DNA of 64,000 nucleotides from Desulfacinum hydrothermale DSM 13146 (GTDB lineage: Bacteria > Desulfobacterota > Syntrophobacteria > Syntrophobacterales > DSM-9756). The stretch is from the NCBI RefSeq assembly GCF_900176285.1, contig NZ_FWXF01000005.1:62001-126000 (forward strand), in the 5' to 3' direction. The notes beneath the pieces are model-generated. The model searched no databases. It was given only the letters and a program-made list of their open reading frames with translations, and had not been told where the DNA came from. Shown one piece after another: positions 9,824 to 19,800 of the stretch (positions are counted from its first letter, which is position 1; every line of letters starts with the position of its first letter). The translations under genes were made by a program, and so were the position numbers.

Positions 9824-11002
9824 TTACACGGCACCTTCTTGCCGAAGGCTCTCAATGGTTTCCTCGTCCAATCCCGCTTCCAGGAGCACTTCCCGGGTGT
9901 GTTCTCCCAGGTCGGGGGCATGGGTTCGGATCGTTCCAGGGGTTTGGGAAAACTTGGGAGCCAGCCCCATCTGTCGGTAGGCACCCCAGGCCTGGTGGTG
10001 CAGTTCCACCACCATCCGCCGTTGGATCATGGCCTCGTCCGTCATGACTTCCGCCAGGTTCAAGACGGGCTCACAGCAACAATCTTCCGATCGAAAAACC
10101 TGGATCCATTGGGCCTGGGTCCTTTCGGCAAAGACCGCCGCCACCTGGTCCCTCAGTTCCTTCTGGTGCGGGCCGGGCAGGAAGTAGTCGGGACGATCCC
10201 AGTCAGGCCGTCCCATCACCCGGCAGAACGCCTTCCAGAACTGGGGTTCCAAAGCCCCCAAGCTCATGTGGCGCCCGTCCCGGGTTCGGTACACGTCGTA
10301 GCACGCCAGGCCGTGGTTCAAAAGGTCGTCTCCGGGTTCGGGAATCTTGGCGTCGGCCAGAAACTTCCCCCACCGCAGGCAATTCCAGGCAACGGCGCCG
10401 TCCGTCATGGAGATATCGATCATCTGGCCCTCCCCGGTCCGTTCCCGCCAGAAGAGCGCCGCGGCGATGCTGAAGGCGGCCGTGAGGGCCCCGCCTCCCA
10501 GGTCACCGATCTGCACACCCGGCAACACGGGATCCCCGTCACGCCCGCAATAGGACAAAACGCCGCTCAAGGCCAGGTAGTTGATGTCGTGGCCCGCCCG
10601 CTGCGCCCGGGGCCCCTCCTGGCCGTACCCGGTGATGGCGCAATAGATGAGGCGGGGATTGATGCGGCGAAGCTCCCGGTAGCCCACCCCCAGCCGGTCC
10701 ATGACCCCGGGCCGGAACCCTTCCAGGATCACGTCCGTGGAAGCCGCCAGTCGGCGGAAAAGGTCGCGGCCGGCGGGCTTTTTGAGATTCAGGGTCAGGG
10801 ATCGCTTGTTGCGATTGAGAACCACGTGAAACCCGCTGTTGGAGCCGACCTTGGGGGGCCACCATCGGATGTAGTCCCCCACCTGGGGATCCTCCACCTT
10901 GATCACGTCGGCTCCCAGGTCCGCCAGCAACATGGAACAAAAGGGGCCCGGAAGCAATCTGGACAGATCCAACACCCGAATGCCTTGGAAAGGCCCTGCC
11001 AT
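9824..11002 (-). CDS. Family III CoA-transferase (CaiB/BaiF, alpha-methylacyl-CoA racemase-like)
   Basis: Transfers CoA between carboxylic acids, probably in aromatic or fatty-acid degradation. The 392-residue product starts MAGPFQGIRVLDLSRLLPGP at ATG 11002 after GGGGAGG. Family motifs include ADLGADVIKVEDP, NRNKRSLTLNLK, and the catalytic Asp in GHDINYLALSG (about residue 159). Substrate specificity cannot be read from the sequence. It lies downstream of ftsY but separated by a repeat fragment, so is probably an independent unit. Confidence 0.9.
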   Translation of the reverse strand: MAGPFQGIRVLDLSRLLPGPFCSMLLADLGADVIKVEDPQVGDYIRWWPPKVGSNSGFHVVLNRNKRSLTLNLKKPAGRDLFRRLAASTDVILEGFRPGVMDRLGVGYRELRRINPRLIYCAITGYGQEGPRAQRAGHDINYLALSGVLSYCGRDGDPVLPGVQIGDLGGGALTAAFSIAAALFWRERTGEGQMIDISMTDGAVAWNCLRWGKFLADAKIPEPGDDLLNHGLACYDVYRTRDGRHMSLGALEPQFWKAFCRVMGRPDWDRPDYFLPGPHQKELRDQVAAVFAERTQAQWIQVFRSEDCCCEPVLNLAEVMTDEAMIQRRMVVELHHQAWGAYRQMGLAPKFSQTPGTIRTHAPDLGEHTREVLLEAGLDEETIESLRQEGAV

Positions 11003-11081
11003 GGTTTCCTCCCCGTCGGTCCCCCGCCGCAACGCGCTCCCTGGAAAGGGCGAGAAACAAGGGAATGCATCACCCCTCTCC

Positions 11082-11155
11082 CCTCCCAGGGCACCGCGGA
11101 ATGGCCATGGATCAGAAATTCCCAAAAAGCCCAGAAGCCATGGTCGGACAGGCCC
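11082..11155 (-). repeat. MITE/REP-like element, partial copy after ftsY
   Basis: On the minus strand, directly after the ftsY stop, the sequence begins GGGCCTGTCCGACCATGGC, closely matching the left end of copies 1 and 2 (CTGTCCGACAATGGC). About 50 nt further it has ATTCC-CGGTGCCCTG, as copy 1 does. The palindrome and right end are not recognisable. Confidence 0.5.
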
Positions 11156-12340
11156 TTAGAGAAGGGCTTCGGCAAATTCCCGCGGGTCGAAAGGCCGCAG
11201 GTCTTCCATGCCCTCTCCGATCCCGATGAAACGCACGGGCAGTTGCAATTCGTGACAGATGGGCACGATCACCCCGCCCTTGGCCGTGCCATCCAGCTTG
11301 GTCAGGATGAGGCCCGTGATGTTCATGGCTTCCCGGAAGACCCGGGCCTGGCTGATGGCGTTCTGTCCCGTGGTGGCGTCCAGGACCAGAAGGATTTCAT
11401 GGGGCGCCGTGGGCATCTTTTTTTGGATCACCCGGTGGACCTTCTTCAGCTCCTCCATGAGGTTCACCTTGGTGTGCATGCGCCCGGCGGTATCCACGAT
11501 GACCACGTCCGCTCCACGAGCCTGGGCCGCGTCCAAGGCATCGAAGGCCACGGCTGAAGGATCGGCTCCGCTCTTTTGCCGGACCACCGGCACGTGGATC
11601 CGTTCCCCCCACCGTTCCAGCTGCTCGATGGCCGCCGCCCGGAAGGTGTCGCCCGCCACCAGCAGGGGCGAAAGGCCGCTACACTTGATCCGATGGGCCA
11701 GCTTGCCGATGGTGGTGGTCTTTCCCACTCCGTTGACGCCGATGACCATGATGACGAAGGGCCGGGTGGTGGAGGGATCGAAGGCCGGGGCATCCACGGA
11801 AAGGATCTGGGTGATCTCTTGGCGAAGAACTTCCCGCAGGCGCGCCGGATCCTGAAGCTCCTTGCGCTGGACCCGGTCGCTCACCCTGTCCAGGAGGAGC
11901 TGGGTGGCCGGCACGCCCAGATCGGACGTGATGAGGATCTCCTCCAGCTCATCCATCACCTGGGCATCGATGGTCTTCTTGCCCAAGACCAACCGGTCCA
12001 CCCGGTCGGCCAGCCGCTCGCGGCTTTTGTGGAGGCGTTGTCGGAGGCGGGAAAAGAACCGTCCCCTTTCCGCACCTTCTTCCGTCTCCTCAGGCTCGCC
12101 GTCCCGCGTCTCTTCAACGCTCTCCCCTCTCGCATCGGACGGCTCCTCTTGGGGCTCCGCCCCGGCGGGGACGGCTTCTTCGCCTACCGTCTCGGTGGCT
12201 CTTTCTTCCTCCCGTGCCTCCACGTGGCCCGGGAGCTGTTCTTGCTCTTCGGGTTCGGGGGCCTCCAGGGTCGGCTCCTGGTTCACTTCCTTTTCTTGCG
12301 TGCCAACGTCTTCTTTCTTCCGTCGAAACCAACGAATCAT
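11156..12340 (-). CDS. ftsY: Signal recognition particle receptor FtsY
   Basis: SRP-receptor GTPase that brings ribosome-nascent chains to the Sec translocon. 394 residues, starting MIRWFRRKKE at ATG 12340 after AAGGAGG. Residues about 15-92 are an acidic low-complexity A domain; the N domain is about 95-185; the G domain has GVNGVGKTTT (201-210), DTFRAAA, DTAGR and TKLDGTAKGG. Divergent from the aldolase gene. The stop codon is immediately followed by a repeat fragment. Confidence 0.97.
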   Translation of the reverse strand: MIRWFRRKKEDVGTQEKEVNQEPTLEAPEPEEQEQLPGHVEAREEERATETVGEEAVPAGAEPQEEPSDARGESVEETRDGEPEETEEGAERGRFFSRLRQRLHKSRERLADRVDRLVLGKKTIDAQVMDELEEILITSDLGVPATQLLLDRVSDRVQRKELQDPARLREVLRQEITQILSVDAPAFDPSTTRPFVIMVIGVNGVGKTTTIGKLAHRIKCSGLSPLLVAGDTFRAAAIEQLERWGERIHVPVVRQKSGADPSAVAFDALDAAQARGADVVIVDTAGRMHTKVNLMEELKKVHRVIQKKMPTAPHEILLVLDATTGQNAISQARVFREAMNITGLILTKLDGTAKGGVIVPICHELQLPVRFIGIGEGMEDLRPFDPREFAEALL

Positions 12341-12490
12341 GACGGGTCTTTTCCTCCTTGCGCGTGGGCGCCACCCCCGCACCTCTGGCGCCCGTGACTT
12401 GGCCGTGTTATGAGATGGTGGTCTTTTTGGAAAGACCCTGGCGACTTTAGCACAGCGCCCCGGAAAAATGAAGAAAACGGAGAAGGATGC

Positions 12491-13159
12491 ATGCACGAAA
12501 GGTCAGAAGGCGCAACGGAAGACACCATGCGGCTGGAGATGATCCAGGTCTGCCGGAAACTGGCCCGGGAAGGGCTCGTGGCAGCAAGTGACGGCAACGT
12601 GAGTTGCCGCCTGGACGAGGCCCATTTTCTCATCACACCCAGCGGGCGACCCAAGGGCGATGTGGAGGCTGAAGAGCTCCTGGTGGTGGACTCTCAGGGT
12701 GAGGCCCGGAGGGGCGCCGGCAGGCCTTCCAGCGAAATCCGGATGCACCTGTTGGTGTATCAAGAGCGGCCGGATGTACGCGCTGTGGTCCACGCCCACC
12801 CGCCCCTTCTGACCGCCCTCACCCTGGCCGGGGTTCCCTTCCCGGCCGATGTCTTTCCCGAGGTCTGGATCTCCGTGGGGCCGGTCCCCACAGCCCCCTA
12901 CGCCACGCCGTCCACGGAGGAGGTCCCGCGGGCCATCGCCCCTTTCGTGAAAGACCACCAGGCCGTCCTCTTGGAACGCCACGGGTCCCTCACCGTTGGG
13001 GAAAATCTCAGCCAGGCCTTCTACCGGCTACAGAAGCTGGAACATGCAGCCCGATGCCTGCTGGCGACAAGGCTCTTTGGCGCCGGCCTGCCCGAACCCC
13101 TGGATGCGGCACAATTGGGCCGATTGGAAAAGATTTTCGGATCCCCCATCGCCCACTGA
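12491..13159 (+). CDS. Class II aldolase/adducin family protein (fuculose-phosphate aldolase-like)
   Basis: A 222-residue Zn-dependent aldolase fold. Conserved segments are ASDGNVSCRL, ITPSGRPKG, the Zn-binding VVHAHPPLLTAL, and LERHGSLTVG near the C-terminal ligand. Start ATG 12491 has AGAAGG close by; the alternative ATG 12527 (MRLEMIQVCRKL) also aligns with the family and may be the true start. The substrate is unknown (L-fuculose-1-P, methylthioribulose-1-P or similar). Divergent from ftsY. Confidence 0.85.
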   Translation: MHERSEGATEDTMRLEMIQVCRKLAREGLVAASDGNVSCRLDEAHFLITPSGRPKGDVEAEELLVVDSQGEARRGAGRPSSEIRMHLLVYQERPDVRAVVHAHPPLLTALTLAGVPFPADVFPEVWISVGPVPTAPYATPSTEEVPRAIAPFVKDHQAVLLERHGSLTVGENLSQAFYRLQKLEHAARCLLATRLFGAGLPEPLDAAQLGRLEKIFGSPIAH

Positions 13160-13196
13160 TCCACCATGACGAGAGAAGAAAGCCGCCCCCGGACCC

Positions 13197-15212
13197 TCAT
13201 GTTCGCCAGATGATGCGGGCGTCGGCCACCACCAGGCCTTCCGAATAGGCAAAGACGGGATTCAGGTCGATTTCCAGAATGTCCTCGTGGGTTTGGGCCA
13301 ACTGGGCCAGCTTGAGGATGGCATCGGCCAACGCCTCCTTGTCCACCGGCGGCGCACCCCGGAAGCCGTTGAGAAGCGCCGCCGCCTGGATCTCTTCCAT
13401 CATGGCGAAGGCATCCCGACGGGTGATGGGCAGCAGCCGCATGGACACATCCCGGAAAAGCTCCACCGTCACACCGCCCAACCCGAAGAGAAGAACCGGT
13501 CCGAACTGGGGATCCCGGTTCATGCCCAGGATGACCTCCACCCCGGAAGCCGCCATGCAGCTCACCACGGCGCCTCGAATCCGGGCGTCGGGGCAGGCCT
13601 TCCGGGCGCTTTCCATCATCTTTTCGTAGGCCTGCCGCACTTCCTGGCCCGAACGCAGCCCCAGCTGCACCCCGCCCACATCCGATTTATGGAGGATGTC
13701 CGGGCTGTCGATCTTGAGCGCCACGGGAAATCCCAGCTGATTGGCCAGATGCACCGCCTTGCCGGGGCTTTCCGCAAAACGGTGGTACACGCATTCGAAG
13801 CCTTCCTTTTCCAAAAAGGCCAGACACTCGCTCAGACTGGGATGCCGCCCCCCGTCCGTGGCCGCGGGAAAGGTGGTTCGAGCCGGCCGGCGCTTCTTTT
13901 CCGGGGGCACCAGTTGCGCCAGGGCCCGCACGCCCCGCTCTGGAGTGGGAAAGACGGGGATGTTTTTGAGATGCATCCTTTTTCGCTCCACCTTCTCCAC
14001 GTCCGCCCCGCCCAAAAAGATGACCAGCTCCTGGGCGCCGGGCGTGATCACCGTGGAGGCGTCCGCCACGGGATCCCCGAAGATGACCCCCAGGATGTCG
14101 TAATGGGCCCGGGCCTTTTCCAGAACCGCCTGGAACATGGCCGCGTTGGCATCCCCGGTGAGATCCAGCGGGTTGGCGGCGATGGCATGGGCCGGGATCA
14201 CCCCCTGGAGCGCCTCGGCCAGCTCCCGGGGCAGCGGGGCCACGTCCAGACCCTCCTTTTCGGCCGCATCGGTGGCCAGAATGGCCGCTCCCCCCGAGGT
14301 GGTGACGAAGAGGATCCGATTTCCCGGCGGAGGATTCAGATAGGCGAAAGCCTTGGAAAAATCGTAGAATTCTTCGATGGTTTCCGCCCGCACCACCCGG
14401 TGGGCCTTGAACAACGAGGAATAGACCGCATCCGCCCCGGCCAGGGACTTGGTGTGGGATTCCGCCGCCACCTTTCCTTTGGGAGTGCGCCCGGCCTTGA
14501 GCACCACCACCGGTTTGGCGGCCTGATCAACGGCCCGGCGGAATTCCGCCGGCCGTTTGATGCCCTCCAGGTACAAGGCGATCACCCGGGTGTTGGGGTC
14601 CTGCTCGAAGTAGTGGATCAGGTCCGTTTCATCCACGTCCGCCCGGTTCCCCAGACTCACGAAACAGGACACGCCCAGTTCCTCGTCGGAAAACCAGTCC
14701 ATCATGGCCGCGCCCACCGTGCCGCTCTGGCTGATGACCGCCACGCGGCCCTGGCGCTGCAACAGCGGCCAGGAAGCGCACAGGGGATGGTAGGGATTGT
14801 TGACTCCCTGGCAGTTGGGGCCGATGAGGCGCACGCCGCCCGCTCGAGCCGCCCGGATCACCTCCTGCTGGAGCGTTTCCCCTTCGGGCCCCGCCTCACT
14901 GAATCCTCCCGTGATCACCACCGCGGCCGGCACCCCCTTTTCTCCACAGTCCGCCACGGCCTGCGGGACGAAGCGTGCCGGGATGATGATCACGGCCAGG
15001 TCCACCGTGTCCGGAACGTCCTTCACATTTGGAAAGCACTGCAGCCCCAGGATGGTCTCGCTCTTGGGGTTGATGGGATAGATGGCCCCGGGGAAGCCAC
15101 CTTCCAGGATGTTTCTCAGGATCTCGTGGCCCAGCTTCTCGGGACTTTCGGAGGCTCCAATCACCGCCACGCTGCGCGGGCGAAAAAACGCGTCCAGATG
15201 TTGCACTCCCAT
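13197..15212 (-). CDS. ADP-forming acyl-CoA synthetase, fused alpha-beta
   Basis: Interconverts acyl-CoA, ADP and Pi with free acid, CoA and ATP, making ATP by substrate-level phosphorylation in anaerobes. The 671-residue fusion has an N-terminal CoA-binding domain (RSVAVIGASESPEKLG), succinyl-CoA-ligase-like domains (GPNCQGVN, SQSGTVGAAM), the phosphorylated His in ESHTKSLAGAD (His253) and a C-terminal ATP-grasp domain (GFPVALKIDSPDILHKSDVGG). Start at 15212 after GGGAGG, 25 bp below the thioesterase stop, so the two genes form an operon. Which acyl-CoA it uses is not readable. Lys-acetyltransferase (Pat) homologues share the fold, but no GNAT domain is present. Confidence 0.93.
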   Translation of the reverse strand: MGVQHLDAFFRPRSVAVIGASESPEKLGHEILRNILEGGFPGAIYPINPKSETILGLQCFPNVKDVPDTVDLAVIIIPARFVPQAVADCGEKGVPAAVVITGGFSEAGPEGETLQQEVIRAARAGGVRLIGPNCQGVNNPYHPLCASWPLLQRQGRVAVISQSGTVGAAMMDWFSDEELGVSCFVSLGNRADVDETDLIHYFEQDPNTRVIALYLEGIKRPAEFRRAVDQAAKPVVVLKAGRTPKGKVAAESHTKSLAGADAVYSSLFKAHRVVRAETIEEFYDFSKAFAYLNPPPGNRILFVTTSGGAAILATDAAEKEGLDVAPLPRELAEALQGVIPAHAIAANPLDLTGDANAAMFQAVLEKARAHYDILGVIFGDPVADASTVITPGAQELVIFLGGADVEKVERKRMHLKNIPVFPTPERGVRALAQLVPPEKKRRPARTTFPAATDGGRHPSLSECLAFLEKEGFECVYHRFAESPGKAVHLANQLGFPVALKIDSPDILHKSDVGGVQLGLRSGQEVRQAYEKMMESARKACPDARIRGAVVSCMAASGVEVILGMNRDPQFGPVLLFGLGGVTVELFRDVSMRLLPITRRDAFAMMEEIQAAALLNGFRGAPPVDKEALADAILKLAQLAQTHEDILEIDLNPVFAYSEGLVVADARIIWRT

Positions 15213-15237
15213 GGCGCCCTCCCGGTTCGGGTTCTTC

Positions 15238-15645
15238 TCAGGATGCCATCTTTCGGGCCTTCTCTTCCACGCGGGCGTTGAACTTGTCCGCCTTGATGAT
15301 GAACCGCTCATGGGTGGCCTCTCCGATCTTTTCCACCTCGTCGAAGGCCTCCAGCGTGAAGGTGAGCTTGCGGCCTTCCACGGCCGTCACCTCAGTCACC
15401 ACACGCACTTCCATGCCCAGCGGCGTGGGAGCCAGGTGTTTCAGGTTCATGGACATGCCCACCGACTGCATGCCCGGTTCCAGGTGTTCGTCGATGAGCA
15501 TGGCCGAAACCTGTTCCATGAGACCGCCCAGAAAAGGGGTGGCAAAGACGTCGGGAAGGTTTTCGAAAAAGCGGCGGGCCGAATGTTCCGCCTGCGTCTT
15601 GAACCGCAGTTCCTTTTTCATGCCAACGGAAAAAACCTCGCTCAT
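15238..15645 (-). CDS. Hotdog-fold acyl-CoA thioesterase (FlK-like)
   Basis: A 135-residue protein with the single-domain hotdog pattern of the fluoroacetyl-CoA thioesterase family: FATPFLGGLMEQVSAMLIDEHL, then GMSMNLKHLAPTPLGMEV and GEATHERFII. Start ATG 15645 after GAGGAGG. It is the first gene of a two-gene operon with the ADP-forming acyl-CoA synthetase, which suggests a shared role in controlling an acyl-CoA pool. Confidence 0.85.
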   Translation of the reverse strand: MSEVFSVGMKKELRFKTQAEHSARRFFENLPDVFATPFLGGLMEQVSAMLIDEHLEPGMQSVGMSMNLKHLAPTPLGMEVRVVTEVTAVEGRKLTFTLEAFDEVEKIGEATHERFIIKADKFNARVEEKARKMAS

Positions 15646-16075
15646 AACAACCTCCTCGTCTGTACCAACGCTCATCCGTCAAACCTGCCGGGGGCTTGGG
15701 GCCCGGGAAAGGACCGGGGTCCTGTTCCATGGTCCGCGTCTGGCCGGGCACTGCGTCGGACGGGTCCGACGGCCCACACTCCACGCGTTACGCAAAAAGG
15801 GATGGGGTTCGCCGGGCACGGTGAACGGGAATCGGAAAGCGAGCGATCCGAGGCGCAGCCCAGGGGAGCCGGGAAGGACAGAGAAGGGGACGTTGACAAC
15901 ACCCAGCACCCGGCATCCTTTCAAATCCGCCGGACTGTGTCAAGCAGAGGAGTCATCCGCCCTTGTTGACACCCTTTCAGCCTGTTCTTACTTTTTCTAA
16001 GATTGGTTTTTATGGTCTCACCAAGCCTTTCTTTTTTCAAAAACCCCCAAAAGCCCATCTTCCACGGAGGTCAAC
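15646..16075. other. Divergent intergenic region, thioesterase/rubrerythrin
   Basis: About 430 bp with no supported gene. The only clear signal is the rubrerythrin promoter at 15966-15994. The thioesterase side shows no obvious consensus promoter. Confidence 0.5.
15966..15994 (+). promoter_or_regulatory. Candidate sigma-70 promoter for rubrerythrin
   Basis: TTGACA (15966-15971), a 17-bp spacer and TACTTT (15989-15994), about 80 bp before the rubrerythrin start. The -35 is perfect; the -10 matches 4 of 6. Confidence 0.55.
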
Positions 16076-16570
16076 ATGTCCAAGACGGAGCAAGATCTGC
16101 AAGAAGCGTTTGCGGGAGAATCCCAGGCCAACCGAAAGTACCTGGCGTTCGCCGAAAAGGCCCGGCAAGAAGGCTACCCCGGAGTGGCCAAGCTCTTTGA
16201 GGCGGCCGCGGCAGCGGAGACGATCCATGCCCACAAGCACCTGAGGGTTCTCAAGGGCATCCGGAGCACCCAGGAAAACCTTCGGGAAGCCATTGAAGGG
16301 GAAACCCACGAATTCAAGAGCATGTATCCCCAGATGATCGAAGATGCCAAGGCGGAAGGCCATCGGCAGGCGGAGATCAGCTTCAGCTACGCCAACGAAG
16401 TGGAAAAGGTCCACGCCTCGCTCTACGAAGAGGCCCTGAAGGATCCGGAAAACTATCCCGTCAAGGACTGGTTCCTCTGCCCCATCTGCGGGTACACGGT
16501 GGCGGACGAGCCCCCCGAGCGGTGCCCGGTGTGCGGTGCTAAAAAGGAACGGTTCTTCAAGGTGGCCTAG
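16076..16570 (+). CDS. Rubrerythrin
   Basis: Cytoplasmic diiron peroxidase protecting anaerobes from hydrogen peroxide. 164 residues: a four-helix ferritin-like domain with diiron ligands in FAGESQANRKY, ETIHAHKH, EGETHEF and NEVEKVH, followed by a C-terminal rubredoxin domain with CPICGY and CPVCGA (about 138-157). Start ATG 16076 after ACGGAGG. It is monocistronic, between its own promoter and a strong terminator. Confidence 0.97.
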   Translation: MSKTEQDLQEAFAGESQANRKYLAFAEKARQEGYPGVAKLFEAAAAAETIHAHKHLRVLKGIRSTQENLREAIEGETHEFKSMYPQMIEDAKAEGHRQAEISFSYANEVEKVHASLYEEALKDPENYPVKDWFLCPICGYTVADEPPERCPVCGAKKERFFKVA

Positions 16571-16597
16571 AGACCGCTTCGCGCCCCTTTCCCCCAT

Positions 16598-16621
16598 GCC
16601 CGGGCCCGGCCCGGGCTTTTT
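16598..16621 (+). terminator. Rho-independent terminator after rubrerythrin
   Basis: Stem GCCCGGGC / GCCCGGGC with a CCG loop (16598-16616), followed by five T. It is 28 bp after the rubrerythrin stop. Confidence 0.85.
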
Positions 16622-16839
16622 GGGGTCTTCTCGCAAAGAGTCCCCTCGCCGGTTCATCATGAGCATTGGGGAGGTCGCCCCCTCAACGGCCGTCTGAACC
16701 AGCCAATCCCACCCATCCCGGACCACGGATCCCCCAGACCACGGATGACACCCCTTGTGGCCCGAAAGCCCCTGTGGCATATCTCCAGTAGGAAAGCTTT
16801 CATGGGCCATCCGGAAAGGGCGGGAGGATCCTGGGGAAG

Positions 16840-19800
16840 ATGCAATCCATGTGGCGAGTGGTAGTGAGCAACAGAACGGAAAGACTCTTTGAGGCCTTTG
16901 CAGACGACCTGAAAGAACCGCTTCCGGACCCGATGGAACCGGAAATCGTGGTGGTGCAGGACATGGGGATGGCCCGATGGCTCACCCATCAACTGGCCCG
17001 CACCGCAGGTATCTCGGCCAACATGCGCTTTCTGGTTCCGGCGGATCTGGTGTGGATCGTCTACGGGGCGTGGCTGGGGCTGGAGATCCAGCCGGAAGCC
17101 TGGAGCCGCCCGGTGCTCACCTGGCACATCTTTCGGTATTTATCCGACTTTCCGGACCAGGAAGATTTCGCGGAACTTCGCCGTTACGTTTCGAAAGACC
17201 CCTCCGGCCTCAAGGCCTATCAGCTGGCGGAGCGGATCGCCGCCGTCTTCGACCGCTACCTGGTCTATCGCCAGGACAGGCTCCTTTCCTGGGAAGAAGG
17301 AAAGGAGCAAGGGTGGCAGCCGGTGCTGTGGCGCCGCCTGGTGAAAACCATTGCCGAACCCCACCAGGCGAGGCTGCACGCCCGATTCCTAAAGGCCGTG
17401 GACGACGGAGGCCCCCCCCAGCGCCCGGAGGCTTTGCCGCGCCGGGTGAGCCTTTTCGGAGTGAACCATCTGGCACCGGTTCACCTGGAGGTCTTTGACC
17501 GCCTGGCGTCCCATCTTCCCGTGACCCTCTACTATCCCAATCCCTGCAAAGAATACTGGGGCGACGTGGAAACGGAAAAAGCCCAGAGCCGCATGGAAGC
17601 GCGAACGGGTGGGGCCGTATCCGGCTTCGGCGACGGCGTCAACCCCCTCATGGCCTCGTGGGCTCAGTCCGGGCGCTTTTTCTTCGATAAGCTCCAGACG
17701 ATCCATAAAAAAGAGGAAAAAGACTGCTTTGAAGAGCCGGCCCCCGACGAGCCGGCCTCCGGCTCTCTCCTGAGATGGGTGCAAAAGGACATTTTGCACC
17801 TGACCGATCGCCGACCGAAAGAAGCCGGCCACCGAGAACCCTGGACCGGCGAGGACCGCTCCCTTCAGGTACACGCGTGCCACTCGCCCATGCGCGAAGT
17901 GCAGGTACTCCACGACCGGATCGCCTGGATGCTGGAAGACATCGGCGATCTTACGCCCCAGGACATCGTGGTCATGGCCCCCGATATGGACGTTTATGCG
18001 CCCTACGTGGAAGCCGTCTTCGGCACCCGGGACGATCCGCGCATCCCATGGAATCTTTCGGATCGAAGGCCTCCCGTGGAAGACCCGCTGCTGGGCAAGG
18101 CCCTGGAGATGCTCTCTTTGCCCCGCTGGCGGATCACGGCCTCCGACGTGCTCTCCCTTCTGGAGGTGCCCGCCGTGGCCGCCCGGTTCGGCCTGGGCCC
18201 GGCCGATCTGGAACGGGTCCGCACCTGGGTTCGAGAAACGGGCATCCGCTGGGGCCTGAATTCGGGTCACAAAGAAGAATTGGGGTTTTCGCCCGATGCT
18301 TCCAACACGTGGCAATGGGGCCTGGACCGGCTCTTTGCCGGCTACGCGCTTCCGCCCAGCGAGCTCTTTTGCGGCGAGGTGCTTTCCTATCCCCACGTGG
18401 AAGCGTCTTCGGCCGAATGCCTGGGAGCGCTCCAGGATCTGCTGGACCGCATCGCGTTTTGGAAAGGGATCCTCAAGGAACCTCACCTGGCTCCCCGTTG
18501 GCAGGAACTGCTGAACGAACTGCTGGACGATTTCTTCCTGGCCGACGGCCAATGGGAAGGGAGCCTCGGAACCTTCCGCAAAGCCCTGGACCGCTTCCGG
18601 ACCTTTGCGGATCTTGCCGACATGTCCTCGCCCCTTTCCGTGCAGGTGGTTCAGGCCCACCTGGGCGCCTTTCTGGAAGCGGCCCCCAGCATCCGCCGTT
18701 TTCTTTCCGGCGGTGTGACCTTTTGCAATCTGGTTCCCATGCGCACCATCCCCTTCCGGGTGGTCTGTCTCCTGGGCCTGAACGATACGGACTTTCCCCG
18801 CATGGATCATCCGCCCCAGTTCGACCTGGCGGCCACCGACCCCCGGCCGGGGGACCGGCTGCGCAACCGGGAAGACCGGTTTCTCTTCCTGGAAGCCCTT
18901 CTGTCCGCTCGGGACGTGTTCTACATGAGCTACGTGGGTCGGGACATCCGCGACGACAGCCAACGGGTCCCGAGCGTCCTGGTTTCGGAACTGCTCGACT
19001 ACGTGGACGCCTGCTGGGTTCTTCCGGACGGACGGCCCCCGTCCGAGGAAATCGTGGTGCACCATCCCCTTCAGCCCTTCAGCCGCCGCATTTACGACGG
19101 ATCCGACTCTCGTCTCTTTTCCTACGACCGGCAGTGGCTGCAAGGGGCCCTAGCGGAAGAAGAAAGCATGATGCCCCCCTTCTTCCCCGAAGAAACGCGA
19201 CTCGCGCCGCAGGAAAGCACCCCGGCCGACGAAGTGGACCTGGACGAGCTCCTGCGGTTTTTTGAAAACCCGTCGCGCTGGTTTTTGGAAAAGCGGCTGG
19301 GCATAACCCTCTTCCGGGAAGAAGACCCGATCCTGGACGAAGAGCCCTTCAGCGTGAAGGGGCTGGATCGCTATGGGATGGAAACGGAAATCCTGCAAAG
19401 GATCCTGGAAGGATCGGACCTGGAAGAGACCCGGCGGGTCCTTTGCGCCCGCGGGTTGCTCCCCCAGGGAACGGCCGGGCAAGCGATCTTTCACGATACC
19501 CTGCAAACCGTGCAGGAACTGGCCCAAGCCGTGAAGAAACAGGCAGCCGACCGTTTGCAATCGGTGGCGGTGGATCTGCCTTTGGAAAGCGTGCGTCTGC
19601 AGGGCAGAATCCCCCTGGTCACACAAGGGGGACAGCTCCAGTTTCGACCGGCCAAGATCAAGGGGAAAGACCGGCTGCGGCTGGGAATCCGCCATCTGGT
19701 ACTGTGCGCCGTCCGCCCTTCGGGAATCGCCCTGGAAAGCGTGCATGTGGGAAGAAACGCCCAAAAGGGAAAGATCGAGGTGTTTCGGCTGAAAGAGGTG

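Noticed and set aside
13287-15281. 664-codon plus-strand open frame
   Set aside because: Antisense shadow of the acyl-CoA synthetase gene; no recognisable protein features.
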